A DNA stretch of 42,160 bases from an uncultured Balneolaceae bacterium (GCA_937982515.1 CALJMB010000025.1:1-42160), one strand, 5' to 3'. Shown: positions 8,100 to 17,147, counted from the first letter of the stretch. Numbers and translations: made by a program. The notes: a model not told the origin generated them from the letters alone.

Positions 8100-9874
8100 A
8101 TAAAATAAGGGCTGGTAATACCTTAAGAGTGTTGAGCCGTGGTTTTTTCCTTATGATATTACTGGCCTCGTGCATTACTTCAGATCCCGGCGGGGAAAAG
8201 ATAGATGGATCAATCGTACCCTATACCGAAGGTATACGTATCGGCTGGGACTACCGTACTCTGACAAGAGTTGTGGACAGAGCCGTATATTATCCAAGAA
8301 TGATTCGGCTTCAAAGTGGTGAACTGTTGTCTGCTTTTGAAAGCGAACGGAGTATTTATATCACCCGCAGTTCGGATGAAGGAGAAAGCTGGAGCGACGC
8401 AATTTTGGCGGCTCCCTCAGACGGGGTGACAGCTTCGGCTGTGCCGGAGCTTATCCAGCTAGCTAACGGCCGTATCCTTTTAGCCTATAACACACGCCCG
8501 CCTGCAGATAATGAAAACCCTGATAAGAAATTCGGTATCAAATTGAGAATCAGTGATGACGAAGGGATAAGCTGGTCCAGGCAGAGGAACGTCTTTGAAG
8601 GAGGATTTGAATGGAACCGCGGCGTCTGGGAGCCGGCAATGATACAGCTCCATACCGGAGAGGTACAGCTATTTTTCGCGAACGAATTCCCCTATGATCA
8701 GAACAAAGATCAGGAGATAAGTATGGTACGATCTTATGACAACGGGGAGAACTGGACGGAACCCGTTACCATCAGCTACAGGGAAGGATACCGCGACGGA
8801 ATGCCCGTGCCGCTGATCCTGCAGAATAATAAAGGGATTGTGGTTGCTATAGAAGATAACGGGATGGGGCCCGGAGAATTTAAACCGGCTATTATCTGGT
8901 CTTCAACTGATGCCAATTGGAACCTGGATGCCGCCGCAGGAGACTCCGATCGCCGATGGCGTGCATTGGCAGATAACAATCAATTGGCTCCGTCCGATTA
9001 TGGCGGAGCTCCTTACATACGTCAATTACCCTCAGGCCAAACTTTGCTCTCTTTTCAGAGCACGGAGGGGCGGTCTCGGAACTGGGCGAAGTCTACAATG
9101 GCAGTGGCTATAGGGGATGGACAGGCTAAAAACTTTTCCCGCAAGTCAGAACCGTTTGCAGTGCCGGAAGACAGATCGGCTCTGTGGAATTCGCTTTTTA
9201 TTAAAAATGATACGACGATTACTGCATTGAGCTCAACAACAGCATATAGTTCTGCGGGCCGGAGCGAACTGTATACGATAGATGGATATGTAAATAAACC
9301 CTTAAAGGCTCTCTATGGCAAGATCGAATTGGATGGAAAGCTCAATGAGCCCGTGTGGAAACAGGCGGTTACAAACTTTATAGGCGCCAGAGGAGATGCC
9401 AGTGCAGTAATAGCTACAGCCTGGGATGACGAATATTTTTATATTGGCAGCAGGATTGAGGATGCCACACCGGGTATGGAAGCCGGCCGGGCAGTAGAGC
9501 AATTGGATAATATATCCGTTATGTTGGCCCCGGCTCTGCTGAAATACGATTCCTTAGTGGAAGGTACGTACAAGATCTGCGCCGCCCGCTCCGGACAGGT
9601 GAAAGTATATGAAGGAAATGCAGGAGAATGGCATAGCAGTAATATTTCTGCTGAAATAGCTGTAGCAGCAGAAGATGCTAATACATTTTACCAAATTGAG
9701 ATTGCCATTCCTTGGCATGATATGGGCGGCAGGCCTTCAACGGAGGAAAAGTGGGGAATCAACTTTGAGCTGAGTAACTACGATTCTGCCACCACTCATT
9801 TTTACCATGAAACGTTATCCGGAAATACAGATGACAGACCTTCCACATGGTCCGAAATCCAGCTGGTCCGATAA
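8096..9874 (+). CDS. Sialidase-fold lipoprotein, GH93-like exo-arabinanase candidate with C-terminal CBM9-like domain
   Basis: The chosen start is GTG 8096, which overlaps the upstream stop as GTGA; GTG 8090 would add two residues. A lipoprotein signal (FFLMILLASC) is followed by a six-bladed propeller with Asp-box-like repeats (SSDEGESWS, SDDEGISWS, SYDNGENWT) over roughly residues 40-400. The C-terminal 190 residues (IELDGKLNEPVWKQA, then ATAWDDEYFYIGSRIEDA) resemble a family 9 carbohydrate-binding or DOMON-like module. GH93 enzymes are propeller exo-1,5-alpha-L-arabinanases releasing arabinobiose, which fits three GH43 neighbours. Classical sialidase is a poorer fit to the context. The family assignment rests on motif memory and context rather than on an alignment, so GH93 is a proposal. 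Confidence 0.7.
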   Translation: MNKIRAGNTLRVLSRGFFLMILLASCITSDPGGEKIDGSIVPYTEGIRIGWDYRTLTRVVDRAVYYPRMIRLQSGELLSAFESERSIYITRSSDEGESWSDAILAAPSDGVTASAVPELIQLANGRILLAYNTRPPADNENPDKKFGIKLRISDDEGISWSRQRNVFEGGFEWNRGVWEPAMIQLHTGEVQLFFANEFPYDQNKDQEISMVRSYDNGENWTEPVTISYREGYRDGMPVPLILQNNKGIVVAIEDNGMGPGEFKPAIIWSSTDANWNLDAAAGDSDRRWRALADNNQLAPSDYGGAPYIRQLPSGQTLLSFQSTEGRSRNWAKSTMAVAIGDGQAKNFSRKSEPFAVPEDRSALWNSLFIKNDTTITALSSTTAYSSAGRSELYTIDGYVNKPLKALYGKIELDGKLNEPVWKQAVTNFIGARGDASAVIATAWDDEYFYIGSRIEDATPGMEAGRAVEQLDNISVMLAPALLKYDSLVEGTYKICAARSGQVKVYEGNAGEWHSSNISAEIAVAAEDANTFYQIEIAIPWHDMGGRPSTEEKWGINFELSNYDSATTHFYHETLSGNTDDRPSTWSEIQLVR

Positions 9875-9916
9875 TATTTATTCTATTTAACCAACAGATA
9901 ATACTAACCCAGAACT

Positions 9917-11482
9917 ATGATACGTAAACTTTTCTTTATTCTGCCCATATTGATTGCGGGCCTGTTTCTTTCAGGATGCGGTGACCGGGAAGAAGCACAA
10001 TCTTTAGACATCATCAATCCCGTATTACCGGGTGACCGGCCCGACCCCACAGTGATAAAAATTGGGGATACGTATTGGGCCTCTGCCACCTCTAACGAGT
10101 GGGCTCCTCTGTTTCCAATCTTTAAGTCTACCGATTTAGTAAATTGGGAACTCATCACTTATGTATTTCCCGATGGCGCGCCCGATTGGGCTGTAAGAAA
10201 CTTCTGGGCTCCCGAACTCTCCTATGATGAAGAACAGGGCAAAGTATACGCTTATTACACCGCCCGTGATAAAGAATCGAACCGGTTGAGTGTGGCTGTT
10301 GCGAGTGCAGACAGCCCTGAAGGACCGTACACCGACCACGGTCCGCTAGTAGCGCAGGAGGTTGGCTCTATAGATGCTTATGAGGTTCGCGACGAAAACG
10401 GCACACTGTATATGCTGTGGAAGGAAGACGGGAACAGCAGGGGTAAGCCAACGCCTATGTGGGCCCAACAGATAACGGAAGATCGCACCCGGCTCATCGG
10501 GGAGCCCCACGAAATGTTCCGCAACGACGTTCCCTGGGAACAACATTTAGTGGAGGGTATCAGTATTTTCCGGCGAAATAATTACTTCTATGCTACCTAT
10601 TCGGCCGGCTCATGCTGTGATGTTGCCTGTGACTACAAAACAGGTGTGGCCAGATCAGAAAGTCTGCTGGGGCCCTGGGAAAAATATGAACAGAACCCTG
10701 TACTTAAGGACAATGACGACTGGAAGTGCCTTGGCCACGGTTCGGTAGTAGAGCATGGGGACGATTTCTATTTTCTCTATCACGCCTATAGCAGAGAAGG
10801 TTCAGTTTTTGTGGGACGAGAAGCCGTTCTAGAGCGGGTAGAATGGACGGAAGACGGATGGCCTGTATTTGCAAACGATATCTCGTATAGCCGCGATCAC
10901 AGCTCCTGGGATTTTACAGAAACCTTTGAATCAGAACTGAATCCCCTCTGGCAATGGAGAGTAACACAGGATATTGATTATGCTACCGGACAGGATGGGC
11001 TGGTATTAAAAGCCTCAAACGAGAATGAGACGTTAGGTACACTGTTGGTTCAGCAGTCACGGTCGCCCAACTACGATATAACGGCTGTTGTAGATCTGGA
11101 CCTGACCGGAGCCGGAGCTGAAGGAGGTGTCGCACTAATCGGCGGAGCGGATAATAGCTTTGGCGCCCCTGTAGCCGGTATAGGCATATCGGCAGATCAA
11201 AAGTCTGTAAAGGTATGGAAAACCGTGAAACGCCAAACCGAGCTATTGGGTGAAGCCCAGATCTCCGGAGGTCAACGTGAGGTGCCCCTCAGAATGAAAG
11301 TCAGAGATGGATATAAGCTTACCTTTGAGGTGCGGGATGGCGATAACTGGAGCACCGTAGCCGAACATGTAGACGCCTCCCCGCTGGTTCCCTGGGGCAT
11401 GGGATTCAGATTTGGAATGGTGGCTAAAGGAGGATCTGCCGAAGATGTAAACTTCAAACAGTTTAAACTGACCAACTTCTAA
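9917..11482 (+). CDS. GH43 lipoprotein with C-terminal concanavalin-like domain
   Basis: 521 residues with a lipoprotein signal (LIAGLFLSGC, Cys21). The N-terminal GH43 propeller spans about residues 32-330, with catalytic Asp43 (GDRPDPTV), Asp153 (GSIDAYEVRDENG) and Glu213 (HLVEGISIFRRNNYFY). The NPVLPGDRPDPTV opening and FKSTDLVNWELI block are classic GH43. The C-terminal segment, about 335-521 (SSWDFTETFESELNPLWQWRV onward), looks like a beta-sandwich of the concanavalin/DUF1349 kind often fused to GH43. It probably aids substrate binding. A cysteine cluster, CCDVAC (about residues 238-243), sits after the catalytic Glu and could be structural. Function is probably arabinofuranosidase or xylosidase; context favours arabinan side chains. 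Confidence 0.87.
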   Translation: MIRKLFFILPILIAGLFLSGCGDREEAQSLDIINPVLPGDRPDPTVIKIGDTYWASATSNEWAPLFPIFKSTDLVNWELITYVFPDGAPDWAVRNFWAPELSYDEEQGKVYAYYTARDKESNRLSVAVASADSPEGPYTDHGPLVAQEVGSIDAYEVRDENGTLYMLWKEDGNSRGKPTPMWAQQITEDRTRLIGEPHEMFRNDVPWEQHLVEGISIFRRNNYFYATYSAGSCCDVACDYKTGVARSESLLGPWEKYEQNPVLKDNDDWKCLGHGSVVEHGDDFYFLYHAYSREGSVFVGREAVLERVEWTEDGWPVFANDISYSRDHSSWDFTETFESELNPLWQWRVTQDIDYATGQDGLVLKASNENETLGTLLVQQSRSPNYDITAVVDLDLTGAGAEGGVALIGGADNSFGAPVAGIGISADQKSVKVWKTVKRQTELLGEAQISGGQREVPLRMKVRDGYKLTFEVRDGDNWSTVAEHVDASPLVPWGMGFRFGMVAKGGSAEDVNFKQFKLTNF

Positions 11483-11500
11483 TCATAAAACACACATATT

Positions 11501-12625
11501 ATGAAAAATTTCACATCAGCATTGTTATTCGCAGGGTTTCTGGCGTGCCTGCTGGTTTCTTGCACTACATCAGAACAAGCCGGTCAGCGCTGGTCTGTTG
11601 AACAAGCCAACCAATGGTATAAAGAAACCGGATGGCTGATCGGAGCTAATTTTACGCCAAGCACCGCCATCAACCAGCTGGAGATGTGGCAGGAAGAAAC
11701 CTTCGACCCGGAGACCATAGACCGGGAGCTTGGGTGGGCCGCTGAGCTGGGTTTCAATTCCATGCGGGTGTATCTGCACGACCTGGTCTGGAAGCAGGAT
11801 AAAGAAGGCTTTATAGACCGTATAGAAGAGTTTCTGGAGATTGCAGACAGCCACGGAATAGGTATTATGTTTGTGCTATTTGATGGCGTCTGGCATCCGT
11901 ACCCGGAATTGGGTGAACAGCCCGAGCCCACGCCTCATGTTCATAACTCAGGCTGGGTTCAGAGTCCGGGTGCCGAAGTATTGAGTGATGCGGCACAATG
12001 GGGATATCTGGAAGACTACGTCAAAGGAGTGATCGGACATTTTGCCAATGACGACCGGGTTCATGTGTGGGATATCTTTAATGAGCCTGACAATACCAAT
12101 GACCGGGCTTATGGAGATATTGAACTGGATAACAAGAAAGAGCTGTCTCTCCAGCTGCTAAAGGAGAGCTTTAAATGGGCCAGAGAGGTAAACCCCAGTC
12201 AGCCCATTACCTCCGGACTTTGGTACGGAGACTGGTCGGATCATGAATCAATGAAAGAGATGGACCGGTTTATGGTTGAGAACTCTGATGTTATTACTTT
12301 TCATTCTTATGACGGACCAGATGTAATGCGTGAGCGGATTGAAGACCTTCAGCGCTACAACCGCCCCATATTTTGTACTGAATACATAGCACGTCCCCGC
12401 GGTAGCACCTTCGAAGCCGAACTGCCTATCTTAAAAGAGCATAATGTAGGCGCCTATAACTGGGGATTTGTAGCCGGGAAATCACAAACCGTTTATCCCT
12501 GGAACTCCTGGGATAGTACCTACACGGCTGAGCCTGAAGTATGGTTCCACGACATCTTGCGAGCCGATGGCACGCCTTACAATAGTGAAGAAGTAAAGTT
12601 CATCAAAAGCGTGACCGCCCGGTAG
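11501..12625 (+). CDS. Clan-A (TIM barrel) glycoside hydrolase lipoprotein of unclear family
   Basis: 374 residues with a lipoprotein signal (LACLLVSC, Cys21). The fold looks like a GH5/GH2-type (beta/alpha)8 barrel. GFNSMRVYLHDLVW gives the beta-2 region. The acid/base Glu195 sits in WDIFNEPDN at the end of beta-4, and the nucleophile Glu294 in FCTEYIARPRG at the end of beta-7. The conserved opening WLIGANFTPSTAINQLEMWQ is shared by Bacteroidota proteins often labelled cellulase-like or 1,4-beta-xylanase. In this locus the natural substrate is more likely a galactan or arabinan linkage than cellulose. It is the last gene of the operon, 18 bp after the GH43 gene. Glycosidase activity is well supported; linkage is unknown. 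Confidence 0.8.
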   Translation: MKNFTSALLFAGFLACLLVSCTTSEQAGQRWSVEQANQWYKETGWLIGANFTPSTAINQLEMWQEETFDPETIDRELGWAAELGFNSMRVYLHDLVWKQDKEGFIDRIEEFLEIADSHGIGIMFVLFDGVWHPYPELGEQPEPTPHVHNSGWVQSPGAEVLSDAAQWGYLEDYVKGVIGHFANDDRVHVWDIFNEPDNTNDRAYGDIELDNKKELSLQLLKESFKWAREVNPSQPITSGLWYGDWSDHESMKEMDRFMVENSDVITFHSYDGPDVMRERIEDLQRYNRPIFCTEYIARPRGSTFEAELPILKEHNVGAYNWGFVAGKSQTVYPWNSWDSTYTAEPEVWFHDILRADGTPYNSEEVKFIKSVTAR

Positions 12626-12697
12626 GTAGAGAAACAAACGTAAGGGTGGGGGGCTTTTTATCTTCCCTAAGATAGAGCCTGCCATCCGGAGTCTGTC

Positions 12698-12744
12698 GAG
12701 GGATCCCTTAGCGGTGAAGATATGCATCAATAAGGGGATCCCTC
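12698..12744. repeat. Inverted repeat after the glycosidase operon
   Basis: GAGGGATCCCTTA (12698-12710) pairs with TAAGGGGATCCCTC (12731-12744), 13 pairs with one bulged base, around a 20-nt loop. It may mark the 3' end of the operon mRNA, but no T-run follows. Confidence 0.5.
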
Positions 12745-12964
12745 TCCTTCTCTGACAACAGCTGCTATTCTCCTCAGGCAAGGTTGTTAGCCTTCGGTTC
12801 CGGGAGATCCTGCGACGGAACTCAGGATGCCAGATGCTGTTCGGAAATGATAGAAAGTTTGCCCCATCGGATGGGGGGGATATGTGCTTTAAGCAGAATG
12901 CAGCTTTCGCAAAACAAATTGCACTCTATTTCCCCAAATAACCGTAAATATTTCCTGGTTACCC

Positions 12965-12994
12965 TTGAAATAATAAAAAACTACAGTATCTTTA
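12965..12994 (+). promoter_or_regulatory. Putative Bacteroidota-type promoter of the gal operon
   Basis: TTG at 12965-12967 and TATCTTTA at 12987-12994 are 19 nt apart and resemble the -33 and -7 boxes. The LacI-type operator core begins 8 nt downstream, exactly as at susC. Confidence 0.55.
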
Positions 12995-13002
12995 CGGCCT
13001 TA

Positions 13003-13016
13003 TGTTATCGATAACA
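13003..13016. promoter_or_regulatory. Perfect LacI-family-type operator upstream of galM
   Basis: TGTTATCGATAACA is a perfect 14-bp palindrome with a CG centre. It differs by one base from the core upstream of susC (1205-1218). Its place right after the -7 box suggests repression by blocking transcription start. Confidence 0.8.
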
Positions 13017-13102
13017 ATTTGCGTCTGATCATAATCGAAGTATATTAAGCGAATTCTGGCTGATAGCGGGTCTCAAATTCAAATCCGAATCCTGTATACA
13101 AA

Positions 13103-14257
13103 ATGGAATTAACACGTTTGACTTCTAATTTGCTCTTTTCTTGTCTCTGCCTGGCACTGGCGGGGTGTGGCGCCGGTTCATCCGGTAGTGCCCAGTCTCA
13201 ACTACCCGTAAATCCCGAGAAATTCAGGACAGAGATCGACGGTAAGCAGACCGATCTGTTTATATTGAGTAATGCACAGGGTATGCAGGTTGCTATTACA
13301 AACTATGGCGGCCGCATTGTAAGCTGGATGGCACCTGACCGCGACGGGGATTTTGATGACATAGTATTAGGCTTCGACAGCATAGAAGGGTATCTGAATG
13401 CTAATGAGGTGTATTTCGGCGCTCTTATTGGCCGGTATGGCAACCGGATAGCAGGGGGGAAGTTTTCTCTGGATGGTACTGAGTATACCCTTGCCACCAA
13501 CAATGGGCCTAATCACTTGCACGGTGGGCCGGGTGGCTTTCATAATGTTGTTTGGGATGCAGAGTTGCTGGATAAACAGAATCTTCGCCTGACCTATTTT
13601 TCGGAGGATATGGAAGAAGGCTACCCGGGCAATTTGCAGGTACAAGTTATTTATTCTCTTGATGAAGATAATAAACTGCGTGTCGATTACACAGCTTTTA
13701 CGGACGAGAAAACAGTCGTTAACCTGACCAATCACGCCTTTTTCAATCTCGCAGGGGCGGCAAGCGGTACTATTAACAACCATGAGCTGATGATTGATGC
13801 GGATGCCTATACACCTGTCGATTCCACGTTAATTCCCTTTGGTGAAATTGCCCCTGTTCAAGGCACTCCTTTCGACTTCAGACAGGCCAAAGCTATTGGC
13901 AGAGATCTGGAGACAGATAATGAGCAGCTGGAGTTTGGGATGGGATACGATCACAATTTTGTGCTGAACAAGCAACGTGAGGGCGCTTTAAGCCTGGCGG
14001 CCCGTGTTCGTGAGCCGGAGTCAGGACGAGTGATGCGCATCTATACTACAGAACCGGGACTGCAGTTTTACGGAGGCAATTTTCTGGATGCATCCGATAC
14101 CGGAAAAGAGGGTAAGCCCTATGAATTCCGTACAGCTTTTTGCCTGGAGCCGCAACATTTCCCTGATAGCCCGAATCACGAGAACTTTCCTTCAACGGTT
14201 TTAGAACAGGGCAGTATTTATCATTCTCTATCTGTTTATCAGTTAACTGCTGAGTGA
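13103..14257 (+). CDS. galM: Aldose 1-epimerase (galactose mutarotase), lipoprotein form
   Basis: 384 residues. A lipoprotein signal (LCLALAGC, Cys22) shows it acts outside the cytoplasm, as in many Bacteroidota GalM proteins. Family motifs are clear. They include TNYGGRIVSW, FGALIGRYGNRIAGGKF, NHLHGGPGGFHN and the catalytic acid His211 in TNHAFFNLAG. Asp283 (GYDHNF) and the catalytic base Glu349 in CLEPQHFPDSPNH complete the set. It interconverts beta- and alpha-D-galactose, supplying the anomer used by uptake and by GalK. It is the first gene of the gal operon, with the operator about 87 bp upstream of the start, and is followed by a sodium symporter, galK and galT. Confidence 0.95.
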   Translation: MELTRLTSNLLFSCLCLALAGCGAGSSGSAQSQLPVNPEKFRTEIDGKQTDLFILSNAQGMQVAITNYGGRIVSWMAPDRDGDFDDIVLGFDSIEGYLNANEVYFGALIGRYGNRIAGGKFSLDGTEYTLATNNGPNHLHGGPGGFHNVVWDAELLDKQNLRLTYFSEDMEEGYPGNLQVQVIYSLDEDNKLRVDYTAFTDEKTVVNLTNHAFFNLAGAASGTINNHELMIDADAYTPVDSTLIPFGEIAPVQGTPFDFRQAKAIGRDLETDNEQLEFGMGYDHNFVLNKQREGALSLAARVREPESGRVMRIYTTEPGLQFYGGNFLDASDTGKEGKPYEFRTAFCLEPQHFPDSPNHENFPSTVLEQGSIYHSLSVYQLTAE

Positions 14258-14296
14258 TACATCATACATGAATTTATATTTTAAACAGGCTTTGCT

Positions 14297-15934
14297 ATGG
14301 ACTTTTCACTAATCGATACCCTTGTTTTTGTAGCTTATTGTGTGCTCATTATCAGCATGGGCCTCTGGGTTTCCAGAGATAAAAAGGGGCATCAAAAAAA
14401 TGCTGAAGATTATTTCCTTGCCGGCAAGTCGCTGCCCTGGTGGGCTATTGGAGCCTCATTAATAGCCGCTAATATCTCGGCAGAACAGATAATCGGCATG
14501 TCGGGATCAGGTTTCGCGGTAGGGCTGGCCATTGCTTCGTATGAATGGATGGCTGCCGTAACGCTTATCATCGTGGGGAAGTATTTGCTTCCCATCTTCA
14601 TAGAGAAGAAGATCTACACCATTCCTGAATTTGTAGAAGTACGGTTTAATACCACGCTCAAAAGTATTCTGGCTGTATTCTGGATAGGCCTCTTTGTCTT
14701 TGTCAATTTAACCACTGTGATGTTTTTGGGTGCCAAGGCGCTGGATACTATAATGGGAACAGGTGATGGCAGCCTATTGATTTACGCTCTTGTAGGCCTG
14801 GCACTGATTGCAGCGGCTTATTCGCTGTATGGTGGGTTGGCTGCTGTAGCGTGGACGGATGTTTTGCAGGTAACTTTATTGGTTCTGGGTGGCCTGGTCA
14901 CTACACTAATAGCCCTTTACAATGTTACCCCGGAAGGTGGAGTGCTTAACGGTATGGCGCATCTCTATGACGTTGCCGGTGAGAAGTTCCATATGATTCT
15001 GGATCGTTCCAATCCCGAGTTCCAAAACTTGCCGGGTATTGCCGTTTTGATAGGTGGACTGTGGGTGGCGAACCTCTATTATTGGGGATTCAATCAATAC
15101 ATAATTCAGCGAACCCTGGCCGCAAAGTCTCTGGAGGAATCACAAAAAGGTATTCTCTTTGCTGCTTTCCTGAAATTGATCATCCCGCTGATTGTAGTAA
15201 TTCCGGGAATCATTGTTTATGTATTGTACACTCAGCCCGGAGGTACTTCGCAAATCCCGGGTATTATTGATGTTTTCACCAATCCAAACGGAGGTATAGC
15301 ATATGATAATGCCTATCCCTGGCTTATTAAAGTGTTTTTGTCTCCCGGATTCAAAGGGTTAGTGGTAGCAGCTCTTGCGGCTGCCATCGTTTCGTCTCTG
15401 GCTTCGATGTTAAACTCGGTAGCAACCATTTTCACTATGGACATCTACCGCCCCTACTTTAACAAGAATGCCACAGACAGACAGACCGTAAATACCGGCA
15501 GAATCACAGCAGCCATAGCACTGGTAGTTGCGGTGCTTCTGGCTCCACAGTTGCAGTCGGTGCCTCAGGTTTTTCAGTACATCCAGGAATACACAGGCCT
15601 GGTTAGCCCGGGTATCCTGGCCGTTTTCTTAATGGGATTATTCTGGAAAAAAACGACAACTAAAGGCGCAATCTATGGTGTCTTGTCTTCCATTGTAATT
15701 GCCCTGTTGCTTAAGATACCGGCCCTGGAACTCCCATTCCTGGATCAGATGTTTTACACGTTAATTCTTTCCATCGTTGTTATCATTGGGGTTAGCTTGT
15801 CCACAAACCCCCATGATGAAGATCCCAAAGCCATTTATACAACGGCCGATACATTTAAAACTGAATCCGCCTTTAATATCGGATCTTATGTGATTTTGGT
15901 CATCGTTGCAGTGCTTTACACTGTATTCTGGTAA
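14297..15934 (+). CDS. Sodium:solute symporter (SSS/SGLT family), probable galactose or other sugar importer
   Basis: 545 residues with about 14 predicted membrane segments. SSS signatures include NAEDYFLAGKSLPWWAIGASLIAANISAEQIIG-type sequence near residues 36-68 and the long hydrophobic helices LIAAAYSLYGGLAAVAWTDVLQ (about 172-193) and AALAAAIVSSLASMLNSVATIFTMDIY. It sits in the inner membrane and couples sugar uptake to sodium. Its place between galM and galK points to galactose, although arabinose or glucose cannot be excluded. It lies 39 bp after galM and 25 bp before galK, so all are probably on one mRNA. Confidence 0.93.
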   Translation: MDFSLIDTLVFVAYCVLIISMGLWVSRDKKGHQKNAEDYFLAGKSLPWWAIGASLIAANISAEQIIGMSGSGFAVGLAIASYEWMAAVTLIIVGKYLLPIFIEKKIYTIPEFVEVRFNTTLKSILAVFWIGLFVFVNLTTVMFLGAKALDTIMGTGDGSLLIYALVGLALIAAAYSLYGGLAAVAWTDVLQVTLLVLGGLVTTLIALYNVTPEGGVLNGMAHLYDVAGEKFHMILDRSNPEFQNLPGIAVLIGGLWVANLYYWGFNQYIIQRTLAAKSLEESQKGILFAAFLKLIIPLIVVIPGIIVYVLYTQPGGTSQIPGIIDVFTNPNGGIAYDNAYPWLIKVFLSPGFKGLVVAALAAAIVSSLASMLNSVATIFTMDIYRPYFNKNATDRQTVNTGRITAAIALVVAVLLAPQLQSVPQVFQYIQEYTGLVSPGILAVFLMGLFWKKTTTKGAIYGVLSSIVIALLLKIPALELPFLDQMFYTLILSIVVIIGVSLSTNPHDEDPKAIYTTADTFKTESAFNIGSYVILVIVAVLYTVFW

Positions 15935-15959
15935 TAATTAGTAGACTTATATTTTTTAG

Positions 15960-17147
15960 ATGAGCAGCTTATTTAAGGAAGTAGAAACCGCGTTTAAAAA
16001 TCGGTTTGGTGAGCGCTTTATACTGGTCCGTTCACCCGGCCGTGTCAATCTGATTGGAGAGCATACCGATTACAATAATGGATTTGTGTTGCCGGCGGCC
16101 ATTGACAAGGTAATTGTGCTTGCCCTTGCGCCCAATCAATCTGCCAAGGCAAGATTCTATGCTCTTAATATGGACGAATACTTTGAAGCAGATCTGTCAG
16201 ATCCACTTGTCAGAAGCGAACTCCGGTGGCCCGATTATCTGCTGGGGGTCATAGATCAGCTTCAAAAACTGGGCCACGATATCGAAGGTTTTGATTGCGT
16301 ATTTAGCGGCAATGTGCCCATTGGCGCCGGGCTTTCCTCTTCAGCTGCGCTGGAGGGAGGGGTTGTTTTTGGCCTGAACCACCTGTTTGATTTAGGAATA
16401 TCCCGCGTTGAAATGGCAAAGATCGCCCAAAAAGCAGAGAACGAATTCGTGGGGGTTCAATGTGGTATTATGGATCAGTTTGTCAGCCTGAACGGAAAAG
16501 AAGGCCATGCTCTGCGGCTGGATTGCCGTTCCCTGGAGTACGAATACCATCCATTTCTTCAGGATGATGTGAGTATTGTGTTGTGCGACACAAAGGTAAG
16601 GCGGGAATTAGCCGACTCGGAATACAATATACGCCGGCAGCAATGCGAGGAGGGGGTCAGCATATTGCAGCAGTTTTCCCCCGGTGTGCACAGTTTGCGT
16701 GATGCAAGCCTCAGCCTTTTGGAAGAGCACGAGAAGCAGATGGATCCGGTAGTTTACCGGCGCTGCAGGTATGTGGTGCAAGAGAATGAACGGGTTCTGG
16801 CGGCCTGCCGGGATCTTGAGGATGGAAATCTGGAGGCCTTCGGAGAGAAGATGTTCGCCTCACACGCGGGTCTTCGCGATAAGTATGAGGTCAGCTGCGA
16901 GGAGCTCGATATTCTGGTTGAAGCAGCCAGCGGACTTGATGGCGTTCTCGGGGCGCGAATGATGGGAGGCGGCTTTGGCGGTTGCACCATCAACCTGGTG
17001 CGCAGAGAACACGTGCCGGCGTTTACCGATGCCATTACCAAAGCCTATCGGGAGCAGACCGGCAGTGACCTGGAAATATATCTGACGGCCGTCTCCGCCG
17101 GTACAAGCATCGTCGGGCAGGAAGAAGTGGAAGCGTATAAGGATTAG
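15960..17147 (+). CDS. galK: Galactokinase
   Basis: 395 residues, normal for the family. The galactokinase signature is at about residues 25-41 (SPGRVNLIGEHTDYNNG). The GHMP ATP-binding loop follows in VPIGAGLSSSAALEGG. The catalytic Asp region is GVQCGIMDQFVS, and the third GHMP motif is MGGGFGGCTINLV near the C-terminus. It phosphorylates alpha-D-galactose at O1 in the cytoplasm, the first committed step of the Leloir pathway. The uridylyltransferase gene follows 107 bp downstream. That gap contains small dyads: AATGCGT/ACGCATT at 17161-17188, and a 13-bp palindrome at 17188-17200. Confidence 0.97.
   Translation: MSSLFKEVETAFKNRFGERFILVRSPGRVNLIGEHTDYNNGFVLPAAIDKVIVLALAPNQSAKARFYALNMDEYFEADLSDPLVRSELRWPDYLLGVIDQLQKLGHDIEGFDCVFSGNVPIGAGLSSSAALEGGVVFGLNHLFDLGISRVEMAKIAQKAENEFVGVQCGIMDQFVSLNGKEGHALRLDCRSLEYEYHPFLQDDVSIVLCDTKVRRELADSEYNIRRQQCEEGVSILQQFSPGVHSLRDASLSLLEEHEKQMDPVVYRRCRYVVQENERVLAACRDLEDGNLEAFGEKMFASHAGLRDKYEVSCEELDILVEAASGLDGVLGARMMGGGFGGCTINLVRREHVPAFTDAITKAYREQTGSDLEIYLTAVSAGTSIVGQEEVEAYKD

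Larger units (their letters stand above)
12626..13102. other. Non-coding gap between the glycosidase and gal operons
   Basis: No gene with convincing codon use is seen. The left half holds a hairpin at 12698-12744. The right half holds the gal promoter and a LacI-type operator. A weak open frame around 12784-13014 is not credible. Confidence 0.7.

Noticed and set aside
8096..9874. Exo-alpha-sialidase (GH33)
   Set aside because: Asp boxes alone do not define GH33. All neighbours point to arabinan, and no sialic acid genes are nearby.
12784..13014. 76-codon open frame on the plus strand
   Set aside because: Cysteine-rich, low-similarity translation that runs across the gal promoter and ends in the operator; looks like chance.
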